Assembly: GCA_052145115.1 (NCBI GenBank)
Contig: JBKQPG010000015.1
Coordinates: forward strand, 1-64,000
Origin: CAIVVT01 sp052145115
GTDB lineage: Bacteria > Acidobacteriota > Terriglobia > Bryobacterales > Bryobacteraceae
Length of the DNA: 64,000 bases
Direction of reading: 5' to 3'
Part shown: one piece after another, positions 40,801 to 48,132 of the stretch
Numbering within the stretch: position 1 is the first letter of the stretch
Layout of the letters: every line of letters begins with the position of its first letter
Notes under the pieces: model-generated
Told to the model about the DNA's origin: nothing
What the model saw: only the letters and a program-made list of their open reading frames with translations
Database searches by the model: none
Program-made: the position numbers and the translations under genes

Positions 40801-41658
40801 ATGGCGATTCACGCGGGCATCAACATGGAGTTCATCCGCTGCGAGGACAAGTCGTTTGCGGAGGGTCTGGAACGGGCCGCGCAGCTCGGCTTTCACTACG
40901 TCGAGCCGATGGTCCATAACGGGCGGGAGCTGCTGAGCGAGGCGGGTTACTTTCACTCGTTCTCGATGGACGACGACCCGGGCGAGATGAAGGACCTGCT
41001 CAACCACCACGGACTGGAGGCCAGCGGCCTGAGCGGGCATTGCCCCCTCATGCGGCCCGAAATCGCCGTGCCGTATCTGCAGAAGGCGATCCGCTTCGCC
41101 GCGGCCATCGGCGCGCCGGTAGTGAACACCGACGAGGGCATCCGGCCGCAGTGGGTCCCGCTGGAGGAGGCCTGGGGCGTGATGCGCTACACCCTGAAGA
41201 CCGCGTTGCGCACGGCCGAGCGCTACGGCATCTTTATCGGCATTGAGCCGCACCAGACCATCTCGAGCAAGACCGAGGGCCTGCTGCGCATCGCGCACCT
41301 GGTCGATTCCCCAATGCTGAGAGTCAATTACGACACCGGCAACGCCTTTCTCGGCGGCGAGGATCCGTACGAAGGGCTGCAGGCCGTGCTGCCGCTGCTG
41401 GTGCACGTCCACGCCAAGGACATCAGCATCCGGCAGGCCGAAAAGGAGAAGGGCCTGGTGACCGGCACGCCGGTCGGCTGCGCCTGCGGCGACGGCGTCA
41501 TCGACTGGGCGCGCGTGATCGGCATCCTGCGCGAGGCGGGCTGGAGCGGCGTGCTATCCGGCGAGTGCGGCTCACCGGAACAGGCGCTGCGCAGCCGGGT
41601 ACACCTCGAGGCACTGCTCGGAGCGGGCGCGGTAACCGAGCACGCCGCCGCTCAGTAG
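40801..41658 (+). CDS. Sugar phosphate isomerase/epimerase (TIM barrel)
   Basis: A 285-aa cytoplasmic AP_endonuc_2-family protein: FIRCEDKSFAEGLERAAQLG, GFHYVEPMVHNG, LEASGLSGHCPLMRPE, GAPVVNTDEGI, YGIFIGIEPHQTISS with metal Glu, RVNYDTGNAFLGG with Asp, LVHVHAKDISI with His, and a final SGECGSPEQA Glu. All four expected metal ligands are present, so it is probably active. It likely epimerises or isomerises a keto-sugar; related proteins work with Gfo/Idh oxidoreductases. Strong ribosome-binding site AGGAGG. Confidence 0.82.
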   Translation: MAIHAGINMEFIRCEDKSFAEGLERAAQLGFHYVEPMVHNGRELLSEAGYFHSFSMDDDPGEMKDLLNHHGLEASGLSGHCPLMRPEIAVPYLQKAIRFAAAIGAPVVNTDEGIRPQWVPLEEAWGVMRYTLKTALRTAERYGIFIGIEPHQTISSKTEGLLRIAHLVDSPMLRVNYDTGNAFLGGEDPYEGLQAVLPLLVHVHAKDISIRQAEKEKGLVTGTPVGCACGDGVIDWARVIGILREAGWSGVLSGECGSPEQALRSRVHLEALLGAGAVTEHAAAQ

Positions 41659-41803
41659 CGGCCCTGCCAACGGCACTCCGATCGAACCTGGCGGATCCCA
41701 CGCCGCTTAGGTGCTGCCCACGTGTCGGCCGGCGCCTGTTTGCACCGGCTTATCGAGACCCGCCCGCGCCGCACGCCCGCGCGTTTTGGATGACACTGTG
41801 GAC

Positions 41804-42709
41804 ATGCTTTCGCTGGACCGCAGGTCGTTCCTGGCCGGGTGCGCCGCCGCGCCCGCGCTCTGGGCCGAATCGAAGAACGAGGCGCTGGCGCGCGCCATCA
41901 CACAGCGCCTGGCCGGCTTCGAGGGGCAGGTTTTCCTCTACGCCAGGAACCTCGACAGCGGCGCCGAGTTCAGCCTGCAGCCGGACGAGCGCGTGCGCAC
42001 CGCCAGCACCATCAAGCTGCCGGTCCTGTGCGCGCTGTTCGACCTTGCCGCCCAGGGCCAGCTCCGTTGGGAGGAGAAGCTGACGCTGCGCCAGGAGGAC
42101 ATCGTCTCCGGCTCCGGCGTCCTGCAGGAGCTCTCCCCCGGCCTGGTGCTGAGTCTGCGCGATCTGTCGCGCCTGATGATGGTCGTCAGCGACAACACCG
42201 CCACCAACCTGATCCTCGGCCGCGTCTCCTCGGACTCCGTCAACGCGTACCTCGAGAAGATCGGCATGCGGGTGACGCGCTCGTTGCGCCAGATTCGCGG
42301 CGACGGCAATCAGCTCAAGCCGGCCGCGGGCTTCAGCAAGGCCGGGCAGATGGAGGAGAACAAGCGCTTCGGCATCGGCGTCAGCACGCCGCGCGAAATG
42401 GAGTGGCTGCTGGAACAGCTCACGCTCGGCAGAATCGTCTCGGCCGACGCGTCGAAGGAGATCCTGGCGATCATGAAACGCGAACAGTTCAAGGACGGCA
42501 TCGGGCGGCGCCGCGCGGACGACGTGGCCAGTAAATCCGGCGCGCTCGACGCGTTGCGCAGCGACGTGGGGATCGTCACCCTGCCGCACGCCCGCATTGC
42601 CATCGCGGCCACCGTGGACGGCATGCCGAAGGTCGATTACTCGCCCGACAACGCGGGCAATATCCTGATCGCCGATCTCACCGACACGCTGCTGGCCGGG
42701 CTGGCCTGA
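41804..42709 (+). CDS. Class A beta-lactamase-type serine hydrolase
   Basis: A 301-aa protein with a short twin-arginine-like signal (LDRRSFLAGCAAAPALWA). The penicillin-recognising fold is clear: S68-T-I-K71 (catalytic SxxK), S129-D-N131, and K244-S-G. The general-base Glu of true class A beta-lactamases (ExxLN on the omega loop) is not obvious; the region reads RSLRQIRGDGNQLKPAAG. It may therefore be a PBP-like hydrolase or a divergent lactamase rather than a resistance enzyme. Start chosen at the ATG before the signal. No regulator of the ampR/blaI type is adjacent. Confidence 0.75.
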   Translation: MLSLDRRSFLAGCAAAPALWAESKNEALARAITQRLAGFEGQVFLYARNLDSGAEFSLQPDERVRTASTIKLPVLCALFDLAAQGQLRWEEKLTLRQEDIVSGSGVLQELSPGLVLSLRDLSRLMMVVSDNTATNLILGRVSSDSVNAYLEKIGMRVTRSLRQIRGDGNQLKPAAGFSKAGQMEENKRFGIGVSTPREMEWLLEQLTLGRIVSADASKEILAIMKREQFKDGIGRRRADDVASKSGALDALRSDVGIVTLPHARIAIAATVDGMPKVDYSPDNAGNILIADLTDTLLAGLA

Positions 42710-42764
42710 TGCGGCCCTGCCGCCGGGCCGAACTGTTGAAGAGGAAGTAAGAACGCGACCGGAA

Positions 42765-42860
42765 AAGGGAAAGGGGCGATGCCGAAGCATCGCCCCTCGC
42801 CACGTTGTTCGAACTCTACCCTAGATTTCGAATTTGAGGGTCCCCTTCCAATCGGGGCTG
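42765..42860 (-). ncRNA. Candidate small RNA, about 90-95 nt
   Basis: On the minus strand TATACT (42871-42866) could start transcription near 42859. The stretch contains a CCCC/GGGG hairpin. It ends in a perfect 10-bp stem, GGGGCGATGC / GCATCGCCCC (42796-42773), with a UUCG tetraloop closed by C-G, then the U-rich TTTCCCTTTTCC. Such a stable hairpin plus U-run is a strong intrinsic terminator, yet no minus-strand gene needs one. The -35 is poor. Confidence 0.35.
42773..42796 (-). terminator. UUCG-loop intrinsic terminator
   Basis: A perfect 10-bp stem with a UUCG loop when read on the minus strand, followed by T-rich sequence. On the plus strand it lies 64 nt after the beta-lactamase-type gene, but there it is followed by mixed sequence. 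It is therefore better as a minus-strand terminator, though it may act both ways. Confidence 0.65.
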
Positions 42861-43198
42861 TAACCAGTATAGCCCGGCTGCGGCCGCGGTGCACATGGTG
42901 ATGAGAATGGGCGGTGGGTCCCTTCCCGGATCGGGCGCTGACCGGACTTGGCACGCGCGCGAGGCTGCCGGAGACGTTTCCGGTGACGTCTCAAACACAG
43001 TCCCCGCGCGCGCTCGTCGGGACCGCTTGTAGTCAGAGGCCGTGACACGGCCAACGGAGTGGGCCGTCCAGGATTCCTGGAGTCGGAGGGTCTTGGTGCG
43101 TTTCAAGAAGGGAGGGTTGCGCTCTGTCTCTCAGTCGCAAGAACTGGCGACGCTCCGGGGGGGGGGCACCTCCATGTTCTTCAAGGTCCGCCCGGGTA

Positions 43199-43204
43199 TA
43201 GAAT
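43199..43204 (+). promoter_or_regulatory. -10-like TAGAAT, 6 nt before the Sel1 ATG
   Basis: TAGAAT, then CGGCTC, then ATG at 43211. No Shine-Dalgarno sequence; leaderless mRNA predicted. A second in-frame ATG (43223) would give an 18-nt leader. Confidence 0.42.
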
Positions 43205-43210
43205 CGGCTC

Positions 43211-44221
43211 ATGCAGCTGCCAATGAAGGCCGCAATCCTCTTCTTAGCGCTCCGCTTACCGGCGCTGGCCGACCTCGCGGCGGGGCAGCGAGCATATCAG
43301 CTGGGTGATTATGCAACGGCGCTCCGCGAGCTCTTGCCATCGGCAAGCCAGGGCAACGCTTCCGCACAGTCAACCCTTGGTGTCATGTACCTGAAAGGCC
43401 AAGGAGTGCCACAAGACGAAAAAGAGGGCGCAAGGTGGATGCGTTTGTCGGCGGAGCAGGGCGACGCGGTCGGGCAGATGATGCTCGGGGCAATGTACAG
43501 GGAAGGCCGGGGTGTCCCGCAGGACAACGAGGAGGCAATCCGCTGGTGCCGCAAAGCCGCCGACCAGGGCAGCCCTCAGGCCCAGGTCAATCTCGCGGTC
43601 ATGTACGCCCAGGGCCAGGGCGCCCCGCAGGACTACGCCGAGGCCCTACGCTGGTACCGCAAAGCCGCCGACCAGGGCGACATTGCCGCTCAGGTCCGCC
43701 TCGGTTACATGTACGCCCAGGGACAAGGCGCCCCGCAGGACTACGCCGAGGCCTTACGCTGGTACCGGAAAGCCGCTGACGAAGGGAATCCTATCGCCCA
43801 GATCAGTCTCAGCCTGATGTACGCCCGGGGCCAGGGCGTCCCGCAAGACGAGGCCGAAGCCGCTCGTTGGAACCGGAAAGCTGCCGACCAGGGGGAAGCC
43901 GTCGCGCAGCTCAGCCTCGGTATCGCGTACCGCGAGGGCCGAGGTGTCCCGCGGGACTATGCCGAGGCCGCCCGCTGGTACCGCAAAGCCGCCGACCAGG
44001 GGAACACTGCCGCTCAGGTCAGCCTCGGCCTCATGTACAGCCAGGGCGTGGGGGTACCACAGGACTACGTCTCCGCACACATGTGGTTCAATCTGGCGGC
44101 TGCAAGCGGATATGCCGGGGCCGCAAACAGCCGGGACGATGTGGCAACGAAAATGACCCCAGACCAGGTCGCTGAGGCGCAGCGTTTGGCGAGGGAGTGG
44201 AAGCCGAAACCGGGCCAGTAG
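43211..44221 (+). CDS. Secreted Sel1-repeat protein
   Basis: A 336-aa protein with a signal peptide (MKAAILFLALRLPALA from residue 5), a short TPR-like start (AAGQRAYQLGDYATALREL), then seven 36-residue Sel1-like repeats (about residues 52-305). Each follows AQxxLgxMYxxGqGVPQDyxEAxRWyRKAADQG. Sel1 repeats fold into an alpha-solenoid that binds other proteins, often at the cell surface. Repeats 3 and 4 are almost identical in DNA, implying a recent duplication. The C-terminus has QVAEAQRLAREWKP. The partner is unknown. Confidence 0.9.
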   Translation: MQLPMKAAILFLALRLPALADLAAGQRAYQLGDYATALRELLPSASQGNASAQSTLGVMYLKGQGVPQDEKEGARWMRLSAEQGDAVGQMMLGAMYREGRGVPQDNEEAIRWCRKAADQGSPQAQVNLAVMYAQGQGAPQDYAEALRWYRKAADQGDIAAQVRLGYMYAQGQGAPQDYAEALRWYRKAADEGNPIAQISLSLMYARGQGVPQDEAEAARWNRKAADQGEAVAQLSLGIAYREGRGVPRDYAEAARWYRKAADQGNTAAQVSLGLMYSQGVGVPQDYVSAHMWFNLAAASGYAGAANSRDDVATKMTPDQVAEAQRLAREWKPKPGQ

Positions 44222-44334
44222 CGGCCTGCTTGGGGCATGTACACTCGACAAACCCAACCCGTCCGACGCCCACTAGGCGATTAGTTGAAAGCTGGCTAAG
44301 GTGTAGGTCCACTTGACAGAGCAGGAGCGGAGCA

Positions 44335-44589
44335 CTATGCCTGGTCGTGTTTCCACGATGCTGAAACCAGACCGAGTAGTACCGCTCCAAGGATTGCGCC
44401 GAACAGCATGTAGTTAAACGACTGCTCCGCCGTGGATTTGAAGAGGACGTCAAGGCCAGTAAGGTACTCCCCCCTCGTAATAACGACTCCTAAAGGCAAC
44501 TGACCAATCAGGGGCAGGGACGGTCGCAAAAGAAATCCAAGGACAGCCCCAACTATTCCACCGAGGATGGCCCCGCCGACAAATCTCAT
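44335..44589 (-). CDS. Small membrane protein, two predicted helices
   Basis: An 84-aa protein with two hydrophobic Gly-rich helices (VGGAILGGIVGAVLGFLL near the start; YMLFGAILGAVLLGLVSA near the end) joined by a 35-residue loop. AAGGAG before the ATG supports a real gene. I recognise no family. It sits convergent to the Sel1 gene in the less GC-rich patch. Confidence 0.65.
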   Translation of the reverse strand: MRFVGGAILGGIVGAVLGFLLRPSLPLIGQLPLGVVITRGEYLTGLDVLFKSTAEQSFNYMLFGAILGAVLLGLVSASWKHDQA

Positions 44590-44641
44590 GCCAGACTCCT
44601 TTTCATTTCACTTAGAAAGGTGGGTTTCATTCCGTTTGAAT

Positions 44642-45325
44642 CTATGTTTCCCCATGCACCGTATCACCGTGGGTCCGTCGGGCATATATGCCCCTTATGG
44701 CCCTTCGCGCCAGCGTTAAAAAATTCCGGCCCCCGTCCGGGGGGATCTCTTTGCCTAGCCAACCGGAAGCTGGTGCAATGCGCGCCCTCGGGTTGGGGAA
44801 TCCTAAACTGAAGCAAATTAGGCATTCCGTCTGGAACCCTCTGCCACCATCTGACGCCGAATAGTCGACGAAGAACTTCAGCTTGTGTTCAAGAGTATTG
44901 CCGCAGCCGTCTTTGGGCGAGAATGCCTGACCCGCGTTCTGCACGAACTGGACCACGGCTTGATGGTCAAGTACGTTGCCGGGCGTCTGCCGATGGTGGG
45001 TCGCCTCCAGCTCCTTCTTATCAGCCAGGACGAATATGCGATCGGTGGTCAGGCGTTCCCGGTATTGCACCTGCTGAAGCAACGGCCCCTCAATGTCTGA
45101 TACGCGAACGTCGAATGCCGGGCTTGATCCGAGGTTCTGAAGCAGAAAACCATCCGGTCCGACACCGGAGGCAGCCTCAAGGCTCCAATTTCCTTGCACA
45201 GTAACTACCGGTCGGGGAAGCAGCAGCTTAACTTGCGCCTTCGCCGCTTTGGCAGCCTGCCAGGCAGCGATCGCCGCAGCACATGTTGCGAGCGCGATTA
45301 CGGATTCAATGATCCCTATGGCCAT
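44642..45325 (-). CDS. Membrane-anchored hypothetical protein
   Basis: A 227-aa protein. One N-terminal helix (IIESVIALATCAAAIAAWQA) is followed by a short helical stretch and a beta-rich extracytoplasmic or cytoplasmic domain (VVTVQGNWSLEAASG, LLQNLGSSPAFDVRVSDIEG). This resembles small anchored proteins seen in many genomes as accessory genes. No catalytic motif. GGGGG before the ATG at 45325 may serve as ribosome-binding site; TAGGCT lies 7 nt upstream. The same kind of domain, truncated, is in the fragment at 31695. Confidence 0.6.
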   Translation of the reverse strand: MAIGIIESVIALATCAAAIAAWQAAKAAKAQVKLLLPRPVVTVQGNWSLEAASGVGPDGFLLQNLGSSPAFDVRVSDIEGPLLQQVQYRERLTTDRIFVLADKKELEATHHRQTPGNVLDHQAVVQFVQNAGQAFSPKDGCGNTLEHKLKFFVDYSASDGGRGFQTECLICFSLGFPNPRARIAPASGWLGKEIPPDGGRNFLTLARRAIRGIYARRTHGDTVHGET

Positions 45326-45445
45326 GCCCCCGAGCCTATCACGCCTACGAATTACTACAACGTAACGTCCCTTGCGTCCTGCGAGTCCCACAAAGGGTAC
45401 GTCTTGAGACGGCTCGCTGAGCCGGCGCGTCGCGGCGATGCCGCC

Positions 45446-47005
45446 CTATCCGGCTTTGGTGGCGATCGACTTGGCCTGCAGGAACTGCAGCAGATAGTCT
45501 GGCCCGCCGGCCTTGGAATCGGTGCCGGACATGTTGAAGCCGCCGAACGGGTGGCAGCCGACGAGGGCGCCGGTGCATTTGCGGTTGAAGTACAGGTTGC
45601 CGACGAAGAAGCGCTCCTTGGCGGCTTCGATCTTGGCCGGGTTGCGGGTGTAGGCGGAGCCGGTGAGGCCGTACTCGGTGTCGTTGGCCAGCTCGAGCGC
45701 ATGCTCGAAATCGCGGGCCCGCGTCACGGCCAGCACCGGTCCGAAGATCTCCTCCTGGAACAGGCGTGATTTCGAGTCGATGTCGGCGATGACGGTGGGT
45801 TGAACGAAGTAGCCCTCGCCGGGAGCGGCAGCGCCGCCGGTGAGCAGGCGCCCTTCTTTCTTACCGATCTCGATGTAGTCGAGGATCGTGCGGCGGGAGC
45901 GATCGTTGATCACCGGACCCATGTAGTTGCACGGGTCTTCACATGGGCCGACCTGGATGGCCTGCACCAGGGGTACGAGCTTGGCGAGAAACGCGTCGTA
46001 AACCGAAGCGGCGACGATGGCGCGCGAGCAAGCCGAGCACTTCTGGCCCTGATAGCCGAAGGCCGAAGCCAGCACGCCCTGCGCGGCGGCGGCGAGATCG
46101 GCCTCGTCGTCGACGATGATGGCGTCCTTGCCGCCCATCTCGGCGGCAACGCGCTTGATCCAGATCTGGCCGGCGTGCGGCCGGGCAGCGAGCTCGTTGA
46201 TGCGCAGGCCGACCTCGCGCGAGCCGGTGAAGGAGACGAAACGGGTGCGCGGATGCTCGACCAATAGGTCGCCAACCTCGCCGCCGCTACCTACCAGCAG
46301 CGTGCAGCTATGGGCCGGGAAGCCGGCCTCGGACAGCACCTCGGCGAACTTGGCGGCGATGGTCGGGGTATCGCTGGAGGGCTTCAGCACCACGGTGTTG
46401 CCGGCCACCAGCGCCGCCACGGTCATACCCGCGAGGATCGCCAGGGGGAAGTTCCAGGGCGGGATGATTATGCCGGCGCCGAGCGGCAGATAGCGCAATT
46501 CGCCGCGTTCGCCGGGCACTTGCGGCAGCGGCTCGGGCTCAGCCCACTTGAGCATTTGAAGAGCGTAATACTCGCAGAAGTCAATGGCCTCGCTGACGTC
46601 GGCCTCGGCTTCGATCCAGGTCTTACCCGCCTCGAGAATCAGCCAGGCGTCGAACTCGAATTTACGGCGCCGCAGAATGGCGGCGGCGCGGCGCAGCATT
46701 CCGACACGCGTTGCGGCCGGAGTGCGCGCCCATTCCGCGAAGAAGGCGTCGGCCACCGCCACGGCCTGGCCGGCCAGCGCGCGCGTGGCCTTGTGGTGCA
46801 GCCCGACCGTTTCGGAGGGCTGCGACGGATTCACCGACTTCAGCAGATCGCCGGTATGGATCGTCTCGCCGCCGATGTGCAGCGGGTATTCGCGGCCGAA
46901 CTGCGCGCGCACTGCGGCCAGCGCGGCGCGCATCGCGGCGGCGATGTCGGGTTTGGAGAAGTCGGCGAAGGGTTCGTTCGAGAATTCCCAGAGCCGGACG
47001 CTCAT
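45446..47005 (-). CDS. pruA: L-glutamate gamma-semialdehyde (P5C) dehydrogenase
   Basis: A 519-aa NAD-dependent aldehyde dehydrogenase that oxidises glutamate semialdehyde to glutamate in proline and arginine breakdown. It shows the PruA/RocA N-terminus (PLHIGGETIHTGDLLKSVNP), PPWNFPLAILAGMTVAALVAG, FTGSREVGLRINELAA, the AEMGGKDAIIVDD catalytic Glu, and GYQGQKCSACSR with nucleophile Cys323. EEIFGPVLAVTRARDFEHAL and the C-terminal oligomerisation part follow. It is the RocA-type single-domain form; no proline dehydrogenase is in the window. Its ATG overlaps the ytxH stop by one base (TGATG). Confidence 0.95.
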   Translation of the reverse strand: MSVRLWEFSNEPFADFSKPDIAAAMRAALAAVRAQFGREYPLHIGGETIHTGDLLKSVNPSQPSETVGLHHKATRALAGQAVAVADAFFAEWARTPAATRVGMLRRAAAILRRRKFEFDAWLILEAGKTWIEAEADVSEAIDFCEYYALQMLKWAEPEPLPQVPGERGELRYLPLGAGIIIPPWNFPLAILAGMTVAALVAGNTVVLKPSSDTPTIAAKFAEVLSEAGFPAHSCTLLVGSGGEVGDLLVEHPRTRFVSFTGSREVGLRINELAARPHAGQIWIKRVAAEMGGKDAIIVDDEADLAAAAQGVLASAFGYQGQKCSACSRAIVAASVYDAFLAKLVPLVQAIQVGPCEDPCNYMGPVINDRSRRTILDYIEIGKKEGRLLTGGAAAPGEGYFVQPTVIADIDSKSRLFQEEIFGPVLAVTRARDFEHALELANDTEYGLTGSAYTRNPAKIEAAKERFFVGNLYFNRKCTGALVGCHPFGGFNMSGTDSKAGGPDYLLQFLQAKSIATKAG

Positions 47006-47271
47006 CAGCCCTCCACCATCTTGCGGCCGCGCTCAATCATCTGCGCGGCATCGTCGGCCATCTGGCGGCCCTTTTCGTAGAGTTCCTTGCCTTTGTCCAG
47101 CAGGTTGTTGCCGGTCTCGCTGAGGGCTTCCGTGCCGTGCTCGACGCTGCGGCGGATCTGACGGCGGGTGACGCGCCCGGAGGCGGGAGCGAAGAGCAGG
47201 GCCAGAGTAGCGCCGACGGCGGCGCCGGCGACGAACCACATGGCTTTGCTGGTATGGTCTTCGTAGGACAT
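47005..47271 (-). CDS. YtxH-domain membrane protein
   Basis: An 88-aa protein with one N-terminal Gly/Ala helix (AMWFVAGAAVGATLALLFAP) and a basic, amphipathic tail (DKGKELYEKGRQMADDAAQM). This is the YtxH pattern: small stress-associated envelope proteins of unknown function. Its stop overlaps the dehydrogenase start, so the pair is translationally coupled. Only 18 nt separate its ATG from the divergent DUF2007 gene. Confidence 0.8.
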   Translation of the reverse strand: MSYEDHTSKAMWFVAGAAVGATLALLFAPASGRVTRRQIRRSVEHGTEALSETGNNLLDKGKELYEKGRQMADDAAQMIERGRKMVEG

Positions 47272-47289
47272 GTTGGTGATGATCCCTTC

Positions 47290-47688
47290 ATGTTCATTCT
47301 AACCGAGGCGCAGATGAGTTCAGCGAACGATCGGGAAATGGTCCCGCCGGCGGGGTTTGGCGGTGAGCCGGTGAACGACCCGCGCGATTTGATCCCGCTC
47401 AGGAACGCCGCGGGCTACGTCGTAGAAGTCTCCGATATGGAGGCCGCTGCGCTCCGAGCTGTGCTCGAGTCGAGCGGCATCACAGCCGTGTTTTCCCCGT
47501 TTACAGCTTATGGCACGCTGCCCGGGCGGCTGCTCGTTCCGGCGTCCCAGGCCGGTGAAGCGGCTAAGATCATTACGGCAGCGCTGCCCTCGGGTCCGGC
47601 GGCCGCCGAACAGGCCGAACTGGCGGGCGAGGCGGCCGGCGACCGGCCTCCCGAGGATGCGGGGAAGGGCCTGCCGGGCGTATTTTGA
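47290..47688 (+). CDS. DUF2007-like protein 1
   Basis: A 132-aa protein (124 aa if the ATG at 47314 is used). Its core, AAALRAVLESSGITAVFSP, then LPGRLLVPASQAGEAAKII, matches the DUF2007 putative signal-transducing fold: a small ferredoxin-like domain. The following gene is a shorter paralogue. The 18-nt space to ytxH forces the two promoters to overlap, or this gene starts within another transcript. Confidence 0.6.
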   Translation: MFILTEAQMSSANDREMVPPAGFGGEPVNDPRDLIPLRNAAGYVVEVSDMEAAALRAVLESSGITAVFSPFTAYGTLPGRLLVPASQAGEAAKIITAALPSGPAAAEQAELAGEAAGDRPPEDAGKGLPGVF

Positions 47689-47699
47689 CGGAGGTGCGA

Positions 47700-47996
47700 A
47701 TGAACTCATCCGATCCGCTGGACCTGGTCCCGGTGACAGAAGAAGACGGGACGCCTATCGAGCTCACCGAGATGGAAGCGCTGGAACTGAAGAACCTGCT
47801 CGACGCCAACGGCATCGAGGCGGTGATCGCCGGAGTGGAGATGTTCCCCAACCTGCCCTATCGGCTACAGGTTCCGGAGGGCCGGGCGCAAGAGGCTGCG
47901 CGGGTCATCGCCGAGGCCCGGGCGGCTGGCCCGGCGGCGGCCGAGGAGGCGGAGCAGGAGGGCGAAGCGTCCGACGGCGGCGGCGCAGGCATCTAG
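47700..47996 (+). CDS. DUF2007-like protein 2
   Basis: A 98-aa protein with clear DUF2007 core: ALELKNLLDANGIEAVIAGV, then LPYRLQVPEGRAQEAARVIA. GGAGGTG at 47690-47696 fixes the ATG, 11 nt after the previous stop, so the two paralogues form an operon. The TAG stop is the first triplet of dispersed repeat copy C, so the Ala/Glu/Gly tail may have been truncated by it. Confidence 0.75.
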   Translation: MNSSDPLDLVPVTEEDGTPIELTEMEALELKNLLDANGIEAVIAGVEMFPNLPYRLQVPEGRAQEAARVIAEARAAGPAAAEEAEQEGEASDGGGAGI

Positions 47997-48027
47997 CCCG
48001 GATGTGTCACCAGCAATCGGCTGCGGC
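47993..48027 (+). repeat. Copy C of the dispersed repeat; provides a stop codon
   Basis: CTAGCCCGGATG, TGTCACCAGCAATCGGCTG, CGGC. It has two differences from copy B at 14601. The TAG closes the second DUF2007 gene. Confidence 0.65.
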
Positions 48028-48132
48028 CTGGCGATCGAGATTCCCAGGCCACGCTCAACCACTGGCCGACGCGAGGCGCCGATTTGTGCGCAGACTCCGT
48101 TTTGCGGCATGATCGCGGTGGGAGTTCATGCA

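Larger units (their letters stand above)
42710..43210. other. 500-nt intergenic region with a possible small RNA
   Basis: No protein gene is supported; the frames here lack family resemblance or start signals. A strong hairpin (42773-42796) and a minus-strand TATACT suggest a small RNA. The rest is a G-rich run at 43157-43166 and the -10-like hexamer of the Sel1 gene. Confidence 0.5.

Noticed and set aside
38845..41412. 855-codon minus-strand frame
   Set aside because: Antisense shadow of the metallohydrolase and isomerase genes; no family motif and no start signal.
41804..42709. Antibiotic-resistance beta-lactamase
   Set aside because: The SxxK, SDN and KSG motifs are present, but the general-base Glu of class A enzymes is not obvious, so resistance is not claimed.
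42816..43106. 96-codon minus-strand frame in the 42.7-43.2 kb gap
   Set aside because: No ribosome-binding site, Arg/Ser-rich composition and no recognisable family.
43560..43775. Direct repeats as an insertion or CRISPR signature
   Set aside because: They are in-frame 36-residue Sel1 repeats of one protein.
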